Assembly: GCA_017468935.1 (NCBI GenBank)
Contig: JAFUHJ010000034.1
Location: forward strand, 1 to 52,375
DNA: 52,375 nt
From: Candidatus Methanomethylophilaceae archaeon
Lineage (GTDB): Archaea; Thermoplasmatota; Thermoplasmata; Methanomassiliicoccales; Methanomethylophilaceae
Direction: 5' to 3'
In this document: in pieces, positions 7,995 through 16,664 of the stretch
Layout: each line of letters begins with the position of its first letter
Numbering within the stretch: the stretch's first letter is position 1
Made by a program: the position numbers and the translations under genes
The notes under the pieces: model-generated
Told to the model about the DNA's origin: nothing
Database searches by the model: none
The model's input: the letters and a program-made list of their open reading frames with translations, nothing else

Positions 7995-9344
7995 TCATCT
8001 CTTCTCCATCGAAATGTATTCCCGGGGCTCGTGGATGTTGACATATGCGGGTCTCAGGATCTTGTTGGAAGTGATGAGCTCCTCGATGCGGTGCGCGCTC
8101 CATCCCACGATCCTTGCGGATGCGAACAGAGGCGTGTAGACCTCCTTGGGGATGTCCAGCATATCATAGACGAAACCGCTGTAGAAGTCGACGTTGGCGC
8201 AGACGCTCTTGTTGTTGTGCTTGTGGGCCATGATCAGTCCGGGAGCGATCCTGGCGATGTTCCTGTAATAGTCGTAGTCCTTCATGCGCTTCTTCTCGGC
8301 GGCAAGCTTCTCCACCAGTGACTTGAACACCACCGCACGCGGATCAGACTTGGTGTAGATGGCGTGCCCCATTCCGTAGATGAGTCCGGAGCAGTCGAAC
8401 GCCTTCTTGTCAAGGATCTTGTTCAGGTATGCTGTAAGAGCTTCCTCATCGTTGGGATCCTTCACATGCTTCTTGATGTCGGCCATCATGTCCATGACCT
8501 TGAGGTTGGCCCCTCCGTGCTTAGGGCCCTTGAGGGACGACATCGCAGCGGCGATGACCGCATAGGTATCGGAACCGCTGGAAGTGGTGACCCTTGTAGT
8601 GAATGTGGAATTGTTACCTCCTCCGTGCTCCATGTGGAGGACGAGGGCCAGATCGAGAACGACAGCCTCGAGGTGCGTGTATTTCTTGTCGGCCCTGAGC
8701 ATACGGAGGAAGTTCTCAGCAGTGGAGAGCTTCGGGTCAGGGTTGTGGATGTACATGCTCCTGCCGTTGATATAGTGGTTGTAAGCGTGATAGCTGTAGG
8801 CGGTGAGCATGGGGAACACAGTCATCAGGTACAGTGTCTGCCTGAGAACGTTGTCCAAGGAATTGTCCAATGCGTCATCATCGTACGATGCGAGGAAGAG
8901 CACCTCTCTGGAGATGGCATTCATGACGTCCTTGCTGGCGGCCTTCATGATGACGTCCCTTGTGAACGTCTTGGGGAGCTTACGGTTCTGGTTGAGGATC
9001 TTGATGAACTCGTTCAGTTCTTTCTCATTCGGGAGTTTCCCGAACATGATGAGGTATGCGCATTCCTCGAATCCGTACCTCTTTCCGAGGAAACCGTTGG
9101 TGAGGTCCTCTATTCTGTAGCCGCGGTAACGGAGGATACCTTCGCATTCCTGCTTCACCCCGTCGACCTTGACGGTACCGTCCACCTGAGATATCTCGGT
9201 GAGACCGACGATGACCCCGTTGCCTTCAGAATCGCGGAGGCCCTTCTTCACGTCGTATTTGGAATACTCGGTTGCACGGAAGGAGTCGTTCTCCATGCAC
9301 ATTTTGCATTTGGCTTCGATGAAGTCTACGTATTCCTTTCTCAA
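7995..9344 (-). CDS. gltA: Citrate synthase
   Basis: 449 residues. It condenses oxaloacetate and acetyl-CoA to citrate. Catalytic motifs are present: LHMEHGGGNNSTFTTR (oxaloacetate-binding His), GPKHGGANLKVM, YGMGHAIYTKSDPRA (catalytic His) and NVDFYSGFVYDML (catalytic Asp). An N-terminal extension before EGILRYRGYRIEDL contains a CKMCMEN segment. The start is a TTG at 9344 with GAGGTGA about 5 nt upstream, which decides it; no ATG comes until residue 15. In a methanogen the enzyme would feed a partial TCA path to 2-oxoglutarate/glutamate (inference). mptD follows at once. Confidence 0.93.
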   Translation of the reverse strand: MRKEYVDFIEAKCKMCMENDSFRATEYSKYDVKKGLRDSEGNGVIVGLTEISQVDGTVKVDGVKQECEGILRYRGYRIEDLTNGFLGKRYGFEECAYLIMFGKLPNEKELNEFIKILNQNRKLPKTFTRDVIMKAASKDVMNAISREVLFLASYDDDALDNSLDNVLRQTLYLMTVFPMLTAYSYHAYNHYINGRSMYIHNPDPKLSTAENFLRMLRADKKYTHLEAVVLDLALVLHMEHGGGNNSTFTTRVTTSSGSDTYAVIAAAMSSLKGPKHGGANLKVMDMMADIKKHVKDPNDEEALTAYLNKILDKKAFDCSGLIYGMGHAIYTKSDPRAVVFKSLVEKLAAEKKRMKDYDYYRNIARIAPGLIMAHKHNNKSVCANVDFYSGFVYDMLDIPKEVYTPLFASARIVGWSAHRIEELITSNKILRPAYVNIHEPREYISMEKR

Positions 9345-9514
9345 GTAATCACCTCAGGTGCTTCAGCACATAATCTATGGTCACAATAAAAATAGTTTTG
9401 ACGCAAGCACGTACAAGTAAATTGACAATGGACGTTTATGTCTCATATCTTACATTTCTGTCATAGATTGAATCCCTTGATGCAGACTTAGTTGGATTAT
9501 ACATCCAAGAGTTT

Positions 9515-9532
9515 ATATTGATTAATCAATAT
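9515..9532. promoter_or_regulatory. 18-bp perfect palindrome over the Panacea gene promoter
   Basis: ATATTGATTAATCAATAT reads the same on both strands and overlaps the TTTATATT box ahead of the start at 9549. A further ATTGAT half-site follows at about 9538-9543. The position fits a repressor operator that controls the Panacea/ubiquitin-like pair. Confidence 0.55.
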
Positions 9533-9548
9533 CTTTTATTGATAACTC

Positions 9549-10133
9549 ATGACTTTGTACGCCGCAACAGATGTCGCAAACTTCTTCATCGATTACTACA
9601 GCCGTTCAGTCGACCCGGTCAACCTGCCCCGTGCCCAGATGCTCTGCTACTTTGCGCAGGCCGAGAGCCTCTGCCGCAACGGCAGACCATTGTTCGAGGA
9701 CACCTTCAGGGCCTACAACTGGGGCCCCGGACTGACCAGACTCGAGTTCTACTATGAAGGAGCAGGCAACATGCCCATCAAGGTCTACAAGGAGTACGAT
9801 CCCAGTATATTCGATATGGAGGACAGGCAGTTGCTGATGGATGTGGCGATCTACTACAACATGTTCTCCACATCGGAACTCCAGATCATGACATATGAGA
9901 GCGGCGGTCCATGGGAGCATGTGTATTCAATGGGGGCTGACCTCTCCGACATCGACAACAGTCTCATCCAGGAGTTCTACGGCAGACTTCCCAGGATACC
10001 GGATTACAAGGAGCAGGTAAAGGAGATCATCAACACCACATGCCACACGGATCTGTTCTCCGTACTTACCAAAGAAGAGGATTCTCCGACGGTTGTTTAT
10101 AGCGATAACGAATCGACCTGCTCATGGGAATGA
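9549..10133 (+). CDS. Panacea/SocA-like (DUF4065, GepA) domain protein
   Basis: 194 residues. The N-terminal two thirds match the Panacea/SocA/GepA fold: ATDVANFFIDYY, then RAQMLCYFAQAESLCRNGRPLF, FRAYNWGPGLTRL, and FSTSELQIMTYESGGPWEHV, the family's typical 'LT..xxPW' block. Known members are antitoxins paired with varied toxins, or the ClpXP adaptor SocA. No classical toxin adjoins it. Instead a ubiquitin-like protein gene overlaps its end by four bases (ATGA). The C-terminal ~50 residues are a variable tail ending CSWE. The promoter carries an 18-bp palindrome, as expected of an autoregulated unit. Confidence 0.82.
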   Translation: MTLYAATDVANFFIDYYSRSVDPVNLPRAQMLCYFAQAESLCRNGRPLFEDTFRAYNWGPGLTRLEFYYEGAGNMPIKVYKEYDPSIFDMEDRQLLMDVAIYYNMFSTSELQIMTYESGGPWEHVYSMGADLSDIDNSLIQEFYGRLPRIPDYKEQVKEIINTTCHTDLFSVLTKEEDSPTVVYSDNESTCSWE

Positions 10134-10315
10134 TTCAAATCTCCGGTCAGGAGCATCAGGTGGCAAAAGGGAAGACAGTCCAGCAGGCAGTATCCGATCT
10201 CGGATTCCATCCCGATTCATACCTCTATCTTGTGGACGGAAGACCGGTCCCCATGGACACCGTCATCACCGACAGCATGACCGTCAGGGCCATGAGGGTC
10301 GCATCAGGCGGATGA
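10130..10315 (+). CDS. Ubiquitin-like MoaD/ThiS-fold small protein with C-terminal GG
   Basis: 61 residues from the ATG at 10130 (ATGA overlap with the Panacea stop; an ATG two codons earlier is also possible). Beta-grasp pattern: IQISGQEHQVAKGKTVQQAV, an LGFHPDSYLYLVDGRPVP core like ThiS/SAMP proteins, and a terminus RAMRVASGG ending in Gly-Gly. Such proteins are adenylated by an E1-like enzyme and used either as sulfur carriers or as protein modifiers (SAMPylation). No E1-like gene is in the window. Coupling to a Panacea gene suggests a link to proteolysis or regulation (inference). The stop directly abuts the stop of the facing CobQ-like gene. Confidence 0.82.
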   Translation: MIQISGQEHQVAKGKTVQQAVSDLGFHPDSYLYLVDGRPVPMDTVITDSMTVRAMRVASGG

Positions 10316-11149
10316 TCACAGTCCGCAGATCTTCTTCAGACCATCGAAGTCGAAACCGTCCTCTTCCGCATGGGCGATCATCTCGTCCAGATTGCTGATG
10401 AACGCTGTGTGAACATCGTTGCCTTCCAGTTTCCCGTCGGATGAGGACAGCGAATCCTCCTCGGGGAACCTGAGATACTCGTATCTGAGGACTCCGAGGC
10501 ACTTCATGCCCGTGAGACTCTCGATATGTCCTATCGCCGACCTCAGTATGGAGCCGTCGCCTCTGAATCTGTTGATGATGAAACCCTTCATCTGGGGCTT
10601 GAGCTCGTCCGGGATGAGTTTCCATGTCCCGTAGATGGCGGCGAATACCCCTCCTCTCTCGATATCCCCGACCAAGATGGCGGGTACTCCGGTCACCCTC
10701 ATCAGACCTACGTTGGCAAGGTCCGTATCCATCAGATTGAGTTCCACAGGGGATCCTGAGCCTTCGCAGAGGACGAGCCGATGCCTCTCATTCATCCTGT
10801 CGTAGGCCTTCTTGACCTCCTGCAAGGTCATACCCCGGTCCATCGGATCGTCCTTGGTGATGTTCTTGTACGGTCTCCCGTTCAGCACGAGCTGGATGAC
10901 GCCCTTCCCTGAAGGCTTCAGCAGTACGGGGTTCATGTCGGTCTCAGGTTCGATACCTGCGGCCCAGGCCTGGAAAGCTTGCCCCATGCCGATCTCCCCA
11001 CCATCCTTAGTGGCAATCGAATTGAGCGACAGGTTGGATCCTTTGAACGGGGCCACATCCACACCGTTCCTGCTCAGGTATCTGCATACCATGGCGCAGA
11101 CGGTCGTCTTCCCTGCTCCGGATGATGTACCGAGGAAGAGTATGCTCAT
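10316..11149 (-). CDS. CobQ-like synthase domain without glutamine amidotransferase
   Basis: 277 residues. The N-terminal ATP-grasp-like dethiobiotin-synthetase fold of cobyric acid synthase is complete: P-loop GTSSGAGKTTVCAM, VAPFKGSNLSLNS, MNPVLLKPSGKG, EGSGSPVELNLMDTDLANVG and IINRFRGD. The chain stops before the glutaminase domain, so no catalytic Cys/His pair exists. It overlaps the full-length cobQ by four bases (ATGA), so the two are co-translated. It might borrow ammonia from its partner, act on another corrinoid carboxylate, or serve a different amidation. A sequencing error is unlikely because the coding stops cleanly against the next gene. Confidence 0.88.
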   Translation of the reverse strand: MSILFLGTSSGAGKTTVCAMVCRYLSRNGVDVAPFKGSNLSLNSIATKDGGEIGMGQAFQAWAAGIEPETDMNPVLLKPSGKGVIQLVLNGRPYKNITKDDPMDRGMTLQEVKKAYDRMNERHRLVLCEGSGSPVELNLMDTDLANVGLMRVTGVPAILVGDIERGGVFAAIYGTWKLIPDELKPQMKGFIINRFRGDGSILRSAIGHIESLTGMKCLGVLRYEYLRFPEEDSLSSSDGKLEGNDVHTAFISNLDEMIAHAEEDGFDFDGLKKICGL

Positions 11150-12969
11150 TCCCTCACCCCAGCGATGTCGATCAGCCTCTCGACATCCATGTTCTCCTCG
11201 AACACCTTAGCCAGTTTCACGAGGTTCTCCTCGATGGTCACATCGTAATCCTCGGCATGGCTGGTGTCCACGGGTTTGCCGTTGTGCTTGACGAATGAGA
11301 GGAAGTACTTCCTGAACGCCGGCTTATCGAAGATACCATGCTGATAGGTACCGAAAGTGAGGTCCTCCTCCCTTACGCATCCTTCAGGGACCGGGTCGGC
11401 ATGGAACCTTTCCAGATAGACCAACGGCTGCTTCTCCCTTACATCGGAGATGCCCATATGGAGTTCGTAACCCGTGATCTCCCCTCCGTCACCGACAGCC
11501 AGCTTCCCCTCGTTCCTGAGTATCTGCTTGGCGTATTCGCCGAAGGTGGTGGTGTTGTCGAAGAATCCCAACCCTTCGTACACCGCGGATTTCCCCGCCT
11601 CGATTCCGTTGGAATCATCCAGGACCTTACCCATCATCTGGTATCCTCCGCAGATACCGACTATCGGGATCTTCTTCCACAGTCCCTTGATAACATCGGC
11701 TATTCCGGTCTCCTGCATCCATAGGTAATCGGCAACGGTGTTCTTGGTGCCCGGCATGACTATGGCGTCCACCCCTTTCAGGTCCTCCGGCTTCTCGACG
11801 AACACCGTGGAGACGTCCTCGAGGAACAACGGATCGAGATCCGTGAAGTTGGCCATCCTGGGGAACTTGATCACTCCGATCAGCGATTCCCCTCTTCCTT
11901 TGGAACGGACCCCTCTGAGGGCTTCAGAATCCTCGCTGGGAAGGACCACATCGGCATGAGGTATTATTCCAATGACCGGTATCCCTGTGATCTCCTCGAG
12001 CCTATCCGCTCCGGACCTGAGGTTCTCGGTATTTCCGCGGACGTTGTTGAGTATGATACCTTTGATGCGTTTCCTGTCCTTCTCAGGGATAAGTTCGACG
12101 GTCCCCAGCGCATATGCGAAGGAACCTCCCCATTCGACATTGACGACCAGGATCACATTCGCATCCGCTATCTCTGCCGCACGCATGTTCGCTATGTCCT
12201 TGTCATAGATGTTGATCTCCGCCGGCGAACCCGCACCTTCCATGATGACGCAGTCATACCTGTCCTTGAGGAAGTCGACATGCTCCTTCACGATCTCTAT
12301 CCCGGGTCCCGGGACGAATTCATTGTAGTATCCTTCGACATCATAATCGGCGAAGGGTTTACCGCATACCATTACCTGCGATACGGTGTCGCCCTTGGGC
12401 TTCAGCAGTATCGGGTTCATGTGCGCATCGGGATTCGTAATACCTGCGGCCTTGGCCTGAAGGACCTGGATCATCGCGATCTCCGCCCCTGTCCTGGTGA
12501 CCTTGGAGTTGAGGCTCATGTTCTGGGATTTGAACGGTGCCACCAGATACCCCCTGTCATGGAGTATCCTGCATATCGCGGCCACCGTGACCGATTTTCC
12601 GGCATCAGAAGTCGCTCCGACGACCATCAGTGCCTTCCCCTTCTTCCAGAAGCGCTCCTTGGCGGCCTTGAAGATGTCGTTGAAGCGGGGATCCTTGGCA
12701 TCCTCGATACCGAGACGCTCTATCTCGGAGTAGATGAATTTGACGACGGGAGTCCTGTGGATGAACAGGCAGTCGGAGCAGTTCCATACGGCCCCATGCC
12801 TTCCCTGGAGTTCCCAGCCGAACGTGGTGTCGTTGCACGGGAAGAACGGACAGTAGCAGAAGGAACAGTCCTGGCCCGTGAAATGCGCCGGATGGTACGG
12901 ACAGTTGTGATCGGGACCCAACCAGCCCCTCTTAATCTCGTCGTTGACCTTCTTTACGATCTTCTCCAT
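11146..12969 (-). CDS. cobQ: Cobyric acid synthase with N-terminal Cys-rich domain
   Basis: 607 residues from the ATG at 12969. The enzyme amidates side chains b, d, e and g of adenosylcobyrinic a,c-diamide. Domain order: (1) residues ~15-65, a Cys-rich metal-binding domain (GQDCSFCYCPFFPC, then WNCSDCLFIH) matching the small cysteine-rich domain (PF04071) of methanogen proteins; (2) the synthase domain with P-loop GATSDAGKSVTVAAI and SQNMSLNSKVTRTGAEIAM; (3) a glutaminase domain with nucleophile GICGGYQMMG and GTYQHGIFDKPAF. The ATG is preferred over an upstream TTG because a TTATAAG box (minus strand, about 12999-13005) lies ~30 nt before it. Corrinoids are central to methyltransferases in methylotrophic methanogens. 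Confidence 0.93.
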   Translation of the reverse strand: MEKIVKKVNDEIKRGWLGPDHNCPYHPAHFTGQDCSFCYCPFFPCNDTTFGWELQGRHGAVWNCSDCLFIHRTPVVKFIYSEIERLGIEDAKDPRFNDIFKAAKERFWKKGKALMVVGATSDAGKSVTVAAICRILHDRGYLVAPFKSQNMSLNSKVTRTGAEIAMIQVLQAKAAGITNPDAHMNPILLKPKGDTVSQVMVCGKPFADYDVEGYYNEFVPGPGIEIVKEHVDFLKDRYDCVIMEGAGSPAEINIYDKDIANMRAAEIADANVILVVNVEWGGSFAYALGTVELIPEKDRKRIKGIILNNVRGNTENLRSGADRLEEITGIPVIGIIPHADVVLPSEDSEALRGVRSKGRGESLIGVIKFPRMANFTDLDPLFLEDVSTVFVEKPEDLKGVDAIVMPGTKNTVADYLWMQETGIADVIKGLWKKIPIVGICGGYQMMGKVLDDSNGIEAGKSAVYEGLGFFDNTTTFGEYAKQILRNEGKLAVGDGGEITGYELHMGISDVREKQPLVYLERFHADPVPEGCVREEDLTFGTYQHGIFDKPAFRKYFLSFVKHNGKPVDTSHAEDYDVTIEENLVKLAKVFEENMDVERLIDIAGVRE

Positions 12970-13131
12970 GCTGATCGGTGGATGTATCTGCAAATATGCT
13001 TATAACGTATCGGTCGGACCGAAAGTGGATGCTTTATAAACCGATTGATGTCTGGCTTTGGAAGCGAAGACGTCTGCACTTTCGGGGACCCCCTGATTTC
13101 GTTCTTATACTCTCCCGCGAATCTTCCGCCG

Positions 13132-14313
13132 ATGGGAAGACAATTCAGATTCATTCACTGCGCGGACCTGCATCTTGGGTCGCGTTTCAAAGGTCTCGGA
13201 ACGGAGAATCCCGCATTGGCGGAGAGGCTGAGGCAATCTGTATTCGGATCGTTCTCACGCATCATCGATGCGGCCCTGGAGAACCATGTCGATGCATTGG
13301 TCATATCCGGCGACCTGTACGATGATGATAACGAGCTCCCTTCAACAAGGATGTGGTTATCGGAACAGTTGGCAAGATTGGACGTCCCCGTGTTCATTTG
13401 CAGGGGGAACCATGACAGCAGGACGAGCTGGGATTCGGCGATACCGTATCCTTCGAACGTCCACGAGTTCGGTACCGCCCCTGAACGGGTAGAATTGTCC
13501 GAGGATGTCGAGATCGTCGGTATCAGCTATGCCGTGCCCCACGAGACCAGGAATCTGGCCAGCATCCTCGAGGGAAGTTTCGACAGGTTCACGATCGCAT
13601 GTCTGCATTGCGACCTCGATACCGTGACAGAAGGATATTCGTACGCTCCGTGCTCGATGTCGGATCTGCAGTCAGGTAACATTGATTACTGGGCCCTTGG
13701 GCACATACACAAGAGGGACATCGTGGCCACCGGCCCGTACGTGGTCTATCCCGGGAACATACAGGGGAGGAGTTTCAAGGAGACCGGTCCCAAAGGTGCC
13801 TATCTGGTCACCGTGGATTCCCACAGGGTGTCATCCATAGATTTCATCGAGACCTCGGTCTATCATTGGGAGGATCTGACGGTCGACATCACCGGCCGTA
13901 CATTCAACGATGTCATGAACATCATAGGCAGCAAGGCCGATCCCGAAGCTATATGCAGGATAACGTTCACCGGGTCCGGAGAACTGGACACCCTGCTCCG
14001 TACCAATATGGACGATGTATCGCGCACGATCGCCCAGACCGCGGGATGCATGATATCTTCCCTTGCTGTCAGGACCTCTCCGCCCATCGATATCGAGGCC
14101 AGGTCCAATGAGAAGGACATGGGTGCGGCCGTGATAAGGTCAGGAAGGGAGCTGTCCAAGATGACCAAGGAGGAACTCGTGGATCTGATATGTCAGAACA
14201 AGAACGCTTCGAAACACCGTGATTTCTTCATGTCGATGTCCGAAGAGGATGTGCAGTCGCTGGTCGATGATGCGACCAGATCAATACTGGCAAGGATGGT
14301 GGTGTCCAGATGA
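13132..14313 (+). CDS. SbcD/Mre11-like (YhaO-type) DNA repair nuclease
   Basis: 393 residues. Calcineurin-like phosphoesterase motifs occur in order: HCADLHLGS, VISGDLYDDDNELPS, CRGNHDSRTS, ACLHCDLD and ALGHIHKRD, i.e. all metal ligands. The C-terminal ~150 residues are the variable capping part. Together with the overlapping YhaN/Rad50-like ATPase it forms a two-gene nuclease-ATPase unit, the YhaO-YhaN arrangement. The start at 13132 (MGRQFRFIHCAD) is chosen because the family begins there and a CTTATACTC box at about 13103-13111 lies ~22-28 nt upstream. Confidence 0.87.
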   Translation: MGRQFRFIHCADLHLGSRFKGLGTENPALAERLRQSVFGSFSRIIDAALENHVDALVISGDLYDDDNELPSTRMWLSEQLARLDVPVFICRGNHDSRTSWDSAIPYPSNVHEFGTAPERVELSEDVEIVGISYAVPHETRNLASILEGSFDRFTIACLHCDLDTVTEGYSYAPCSMSDLQSGNIDYWALGHIHKRDIVATGPYVVYPGNIQGRSFKETGPKGAYLVTVDSHRVSSIDFIETSVYHWEDLTVDITGRTFNDVMNIIGSKADPEAICRITFTGSGELDTLLRTNMDDVSRTIAQTAGCMISSLAVRTSPPIDIEARSNEKDMGAAVIRSGRELSKMTKEELVDLICQNKNASKHRDFFMSMSEEDVQSLVDDATRSILARMVVSR

Positions 14314-16397
14314 GGATGCGCTCGTTGCATATCGGTTCGTTCGGAAAGATGAGGGACAAGGATTTCCAACTGGATCCCGGATTGACCGTGTTCTACGGAC
14401 CCAACGAGTCCGGCAAGAGCACCACGATGGAATTCATCCGCAGCACCCTCAGTCCCTCTAGGAAGAGCTCCTATCCTCAACGCAGCTCGACTGATTCGGG
14501 AACCATAGTCTACGAGGAAGAAGGTTCTGAGAAGAGGGTCATGATGGAGGGCAAGACCGATAACGCCGGCGATGTGCCGAGATGCATGGCCGATATGGAT
14601 CCGGGCACATATCGCAATATTTTCGCCATGACAAGGGAGGGTCTGGATGAGATCACGCCGCTTACAGGAGGGGACATCAGGACCAGATTCCTGACTATAC
14701 CCGGTGGGGAATCCGTTCCCGAGGTCATCAAGAGTATAGATGAAGACAAGGACAGGCTCATCGGAAAGACAGCGAGTTCCCCTTCGATGATCAACGCCAT
14801 CATTACCGACGAGGTCGATCTTCAGAGAAGGATCTACGAGATGCGTTCCCATGCGGAGACGTATTCTGAACTCAGCACCCGCAAGGATGAACTGGAGAGA
14901 AGGCTTTCAGAGATACGCGATTCCAACAGGTCCGCCGAGAGCAACAACGATCTGTACGTCAGGGTCGAATCCCAGAAGGCCGCATTCAGCGAACTCGCCG
15001 AGTTGAGGAAGAGTAAACTGGAGCTGTCTTCGAAACATATGGCAGGCAAAGATGTCCAGGAGACATACCGCAGGCTATCAAGCGAGAAATCCGAGGCGGA
15101 AGCCGCTTACAAAGCTGTGAACGAAGGGAGAAGGATGCAGGCGTCCTCCCTTCCCGGAGGGGATGAATCCAAACTGTTGGGTTACCGCCCTCGTATCCAG
15201 TCGATACTCGACAGGCAGTCCAGATACCAGTCGGAGATTGCTAAGCCGCAGTCACGCACGGTACAGAATAGCAACGGTAAGGTCCGTATCGGGGTGGCCG
15301 CGATATTGTTCGCAATGGCTGCAGCGGTGTGGATCGTTCCCGGTCTGGACACGATGGTGAAGGCTGGCGTCAGCGCAGTCCTGGCGGTAGGTGCCGTCTC
15401 AGCCTTCCTGCTGATCAAGGACAAACAGGTCTACGAGGACAACCGCGATGAGAATTGGATCCATTCATTCGAATCGGAGTTGCATTCGGTGATGAAAGAC
15501 GTAGGTGTAGCGCCGGGAGATCCCCTATCTGATTTGAGGAGATTGTCTGAGATAAACAATACCCTGACAAACTTGGATTCCACCCGCAACAGCAGCACCG
15601 AACTAAGGATGTCATTCATGGGTGCCGACAACCGTCTCATGGGATTCCTGGCCCAATACGGAGGTCCGGAAGGATACCAGCAGGCAGTGAGGGATTACGA
15701 GACGTTCACCGGTTACGGCGCGAAGATCGAAGCGCTGGAAGGGAGCATAAGGAAGTCGGGATTCGATCCCGATGAGCCCCTGCCAATGGTGGAGAGGATC
15801 GATATAGATGCCATCGAACAGGATGCGATCAGCAATGAGATCGGACGCTTGACAGAAGAGATGAAGACAGTTCTGGACACCAAGGAGCTCGATTCCCTGA
15901 TCGACCGGACATATTCCCTTAGTGCTCAGAAGAACAAGGTCCTGACAGAAGGTGCGAAGGCAATACTGGAATCCGCCATCATCCAGAAGGCCTGCTCGGA
16001 CATCTACGAGACCGTGCATCCAGATGTAATAAGCACTGCAGACCGCTATTTGTCCATGATGACCCTGGGCACATGTCACTTCGACCTAGATCCGAGGAAC
16101 ACCGATCTGACCGTCATATCGAAAGGTGAACCCAAGAACCCGAAGCAGTGGAGCACCGGACTCCGTGCACAGATACTCCTGTCGATCAAACTCGCGTTAG
16201 CAAAGGAGATGGGCAGCGGAGAGATACCGGTGATCCTCGATGATGTTCTGCTCCCGTTCGACAAGGACAGGAAGAACGGTGCATGCCAGGCGTTGTCGAT
16301 GCTGTCGAACGAGATGCAGGTTCTGCTGTTCACATGTGACGAAGACGTGGAGGAGATGTGCAAAGGCCTCGCAAATGTGTCGATCATCACCATCTGA
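14310..16397 (+). CDS. YhaN/Rad50-like AAA ATPase with central membrane segments
   Basis: 695 residues, overlapping the nuclease gene by ATGA. The N-terminal half has Walker A (VFYGPNESGKSTTMEFI) and TYRNIFAMTREGLDEI, a block typical of YhaN. A coiled-coil stretch follows (about residues 180-290). Two hydrophobic segments (~330-372, GVAAILFAMAAAVW and AGVSAVLAVGAVSAFLLI) should cross the membrane, as in Bacillus YhaN. The C-terminal lobe has the ABC signature-like STGLRAQILLSIKLAL and Walker B VILDDVLLPFD. The pair probably works on DNA ends near the membrane; the function of YhaN-type proteins is poorly known. Confidence 0.85.
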   Translation: MRMRSLHIGSFGKMRDKDFQLDPGLTVFYGPNESGKSTTMEFIRSTLSPSRKSSYPQRSSTDSGTIVYEEEGSEKRVMMEGKTDNAGDVPRCMADMDPGTYRNIFAMTREGLDEITPLTGGDIRTRFLTIPGGESVPEVIKSIDEDKDRLIGKTASSPSMINAIITDEVDLQRRIYEMRSHAETYSELSTRKDELERRLSEIRDSNRSAESNNDLYVRVESQKAAFSELAELRKSKLELSSKHMAGKDVQETYRRLSSEKSEAEAAYKAVNEGRRMQASSLPGGDESKLLGYRPRIQSILDRQSRYQSEIAKPQSRTVQNSNGKVRIGVAAILFAMAAAVWIVPGLDTMVKAGVSAVLAVGAVSAFLLIKDKQVYEDNRDENWIHSFESELHSVMKDVGVAPGDPLSDLRRLSEINNTLTNLDSTRNSSTELRMSFMGADNRLMGFLAQYGGPEGYQQAVRDYETFTGYGAKIEALEGSIRKSGFDPDEPLPMVERIDIDAIEQDAISNEIGRLTEEMKTVLDTKELDSLIDRTYSLSAQKNKVLTEGAKAILESAIIQKACSDIYETVHPDVISTADRYLSMMTLGTCHFDLDPRNTDLTVISKGEPKNPKQWSTGLRAQILLSIKLALAKEMGSGEIPVILDDVLLPFDKDRKNGACQALSMLSNEMQVLLFTCDEDVEEMCKGLANVSIITI

Positions 16398-16444
16398 TCG
16401 ACTTTAAACCCCTTTTCTTTATATATAAGATTTAAAATGTCCTT

Positions 16445-16664
16445 AACAGGGAGATACCAATCCCTGTTCACTCACACAATATCACGATCATCACTCGCCT
16501 ATGTATGGCGAATACTGAAGGATCCGGGCAACGGAGCGCCGACCCGACAATCGAAAGATCCGAAGTTTGGTTTAAATTGGGCGTGCACGCCGAACGAGCG
16601 GTCACGAGAAGGGATGCAGAGCAGGGACCAGATAATTCTCCCATGAACACCCTGGAGGGTGCAA
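16445..16664 (+). ncRNA. Structured leader or independent RNA upstream of dnaG
   Basis: A CTTTATATATAAG box at 16417-16429 would start transcription near 16448. The ~220 nt that follow hold successive inverted repeats: AACAGGGA/TCCCTGTT (16445-16452/16461-16468), TCGCC/GGCGA (16495-16499/16507-16511), GGATC/GATCC (16520-16524/16557-16561) enclosing CGGG/CCCG (16525-16528/16543-16546), and palindrome GGCGTGCACGCC (16580-16591). A last hairpin CACCCT/AGGGTG (16648-16653/16656-16661) buries the GGAGGG Shine-Dalgarno of dnaG. It matches no SRP RNA, RNase P or riboswitch that I recognise. Confidence 0.5.

Noticed and set aside
8364-9389. 341-residue plus-strand open frame opposite citrate synthase
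   Set aside because: Mirror of a well-conserved enzyme; Val/Leu/Asp-rich translation typical of the antisense frame in this codon usage.
11956-13005. 349-residue plus-strand open frame opposite cobQ
   Set aside because: Antisense shadow of a gene with full catalytic motifs; no family signature.
16437-16646. 69-residue open frame upstream of dnaG
   Set aside because: Its ATG sits directly on the TATA region and the sequence is dominated by inverted repeats; a structured RNA or leader explains it better than a protein.
16445-16664. SRP RNA, RNase P RNA or cobalamin riboswitch
   Set aside because: The conserved loops of these RNAs were not found.
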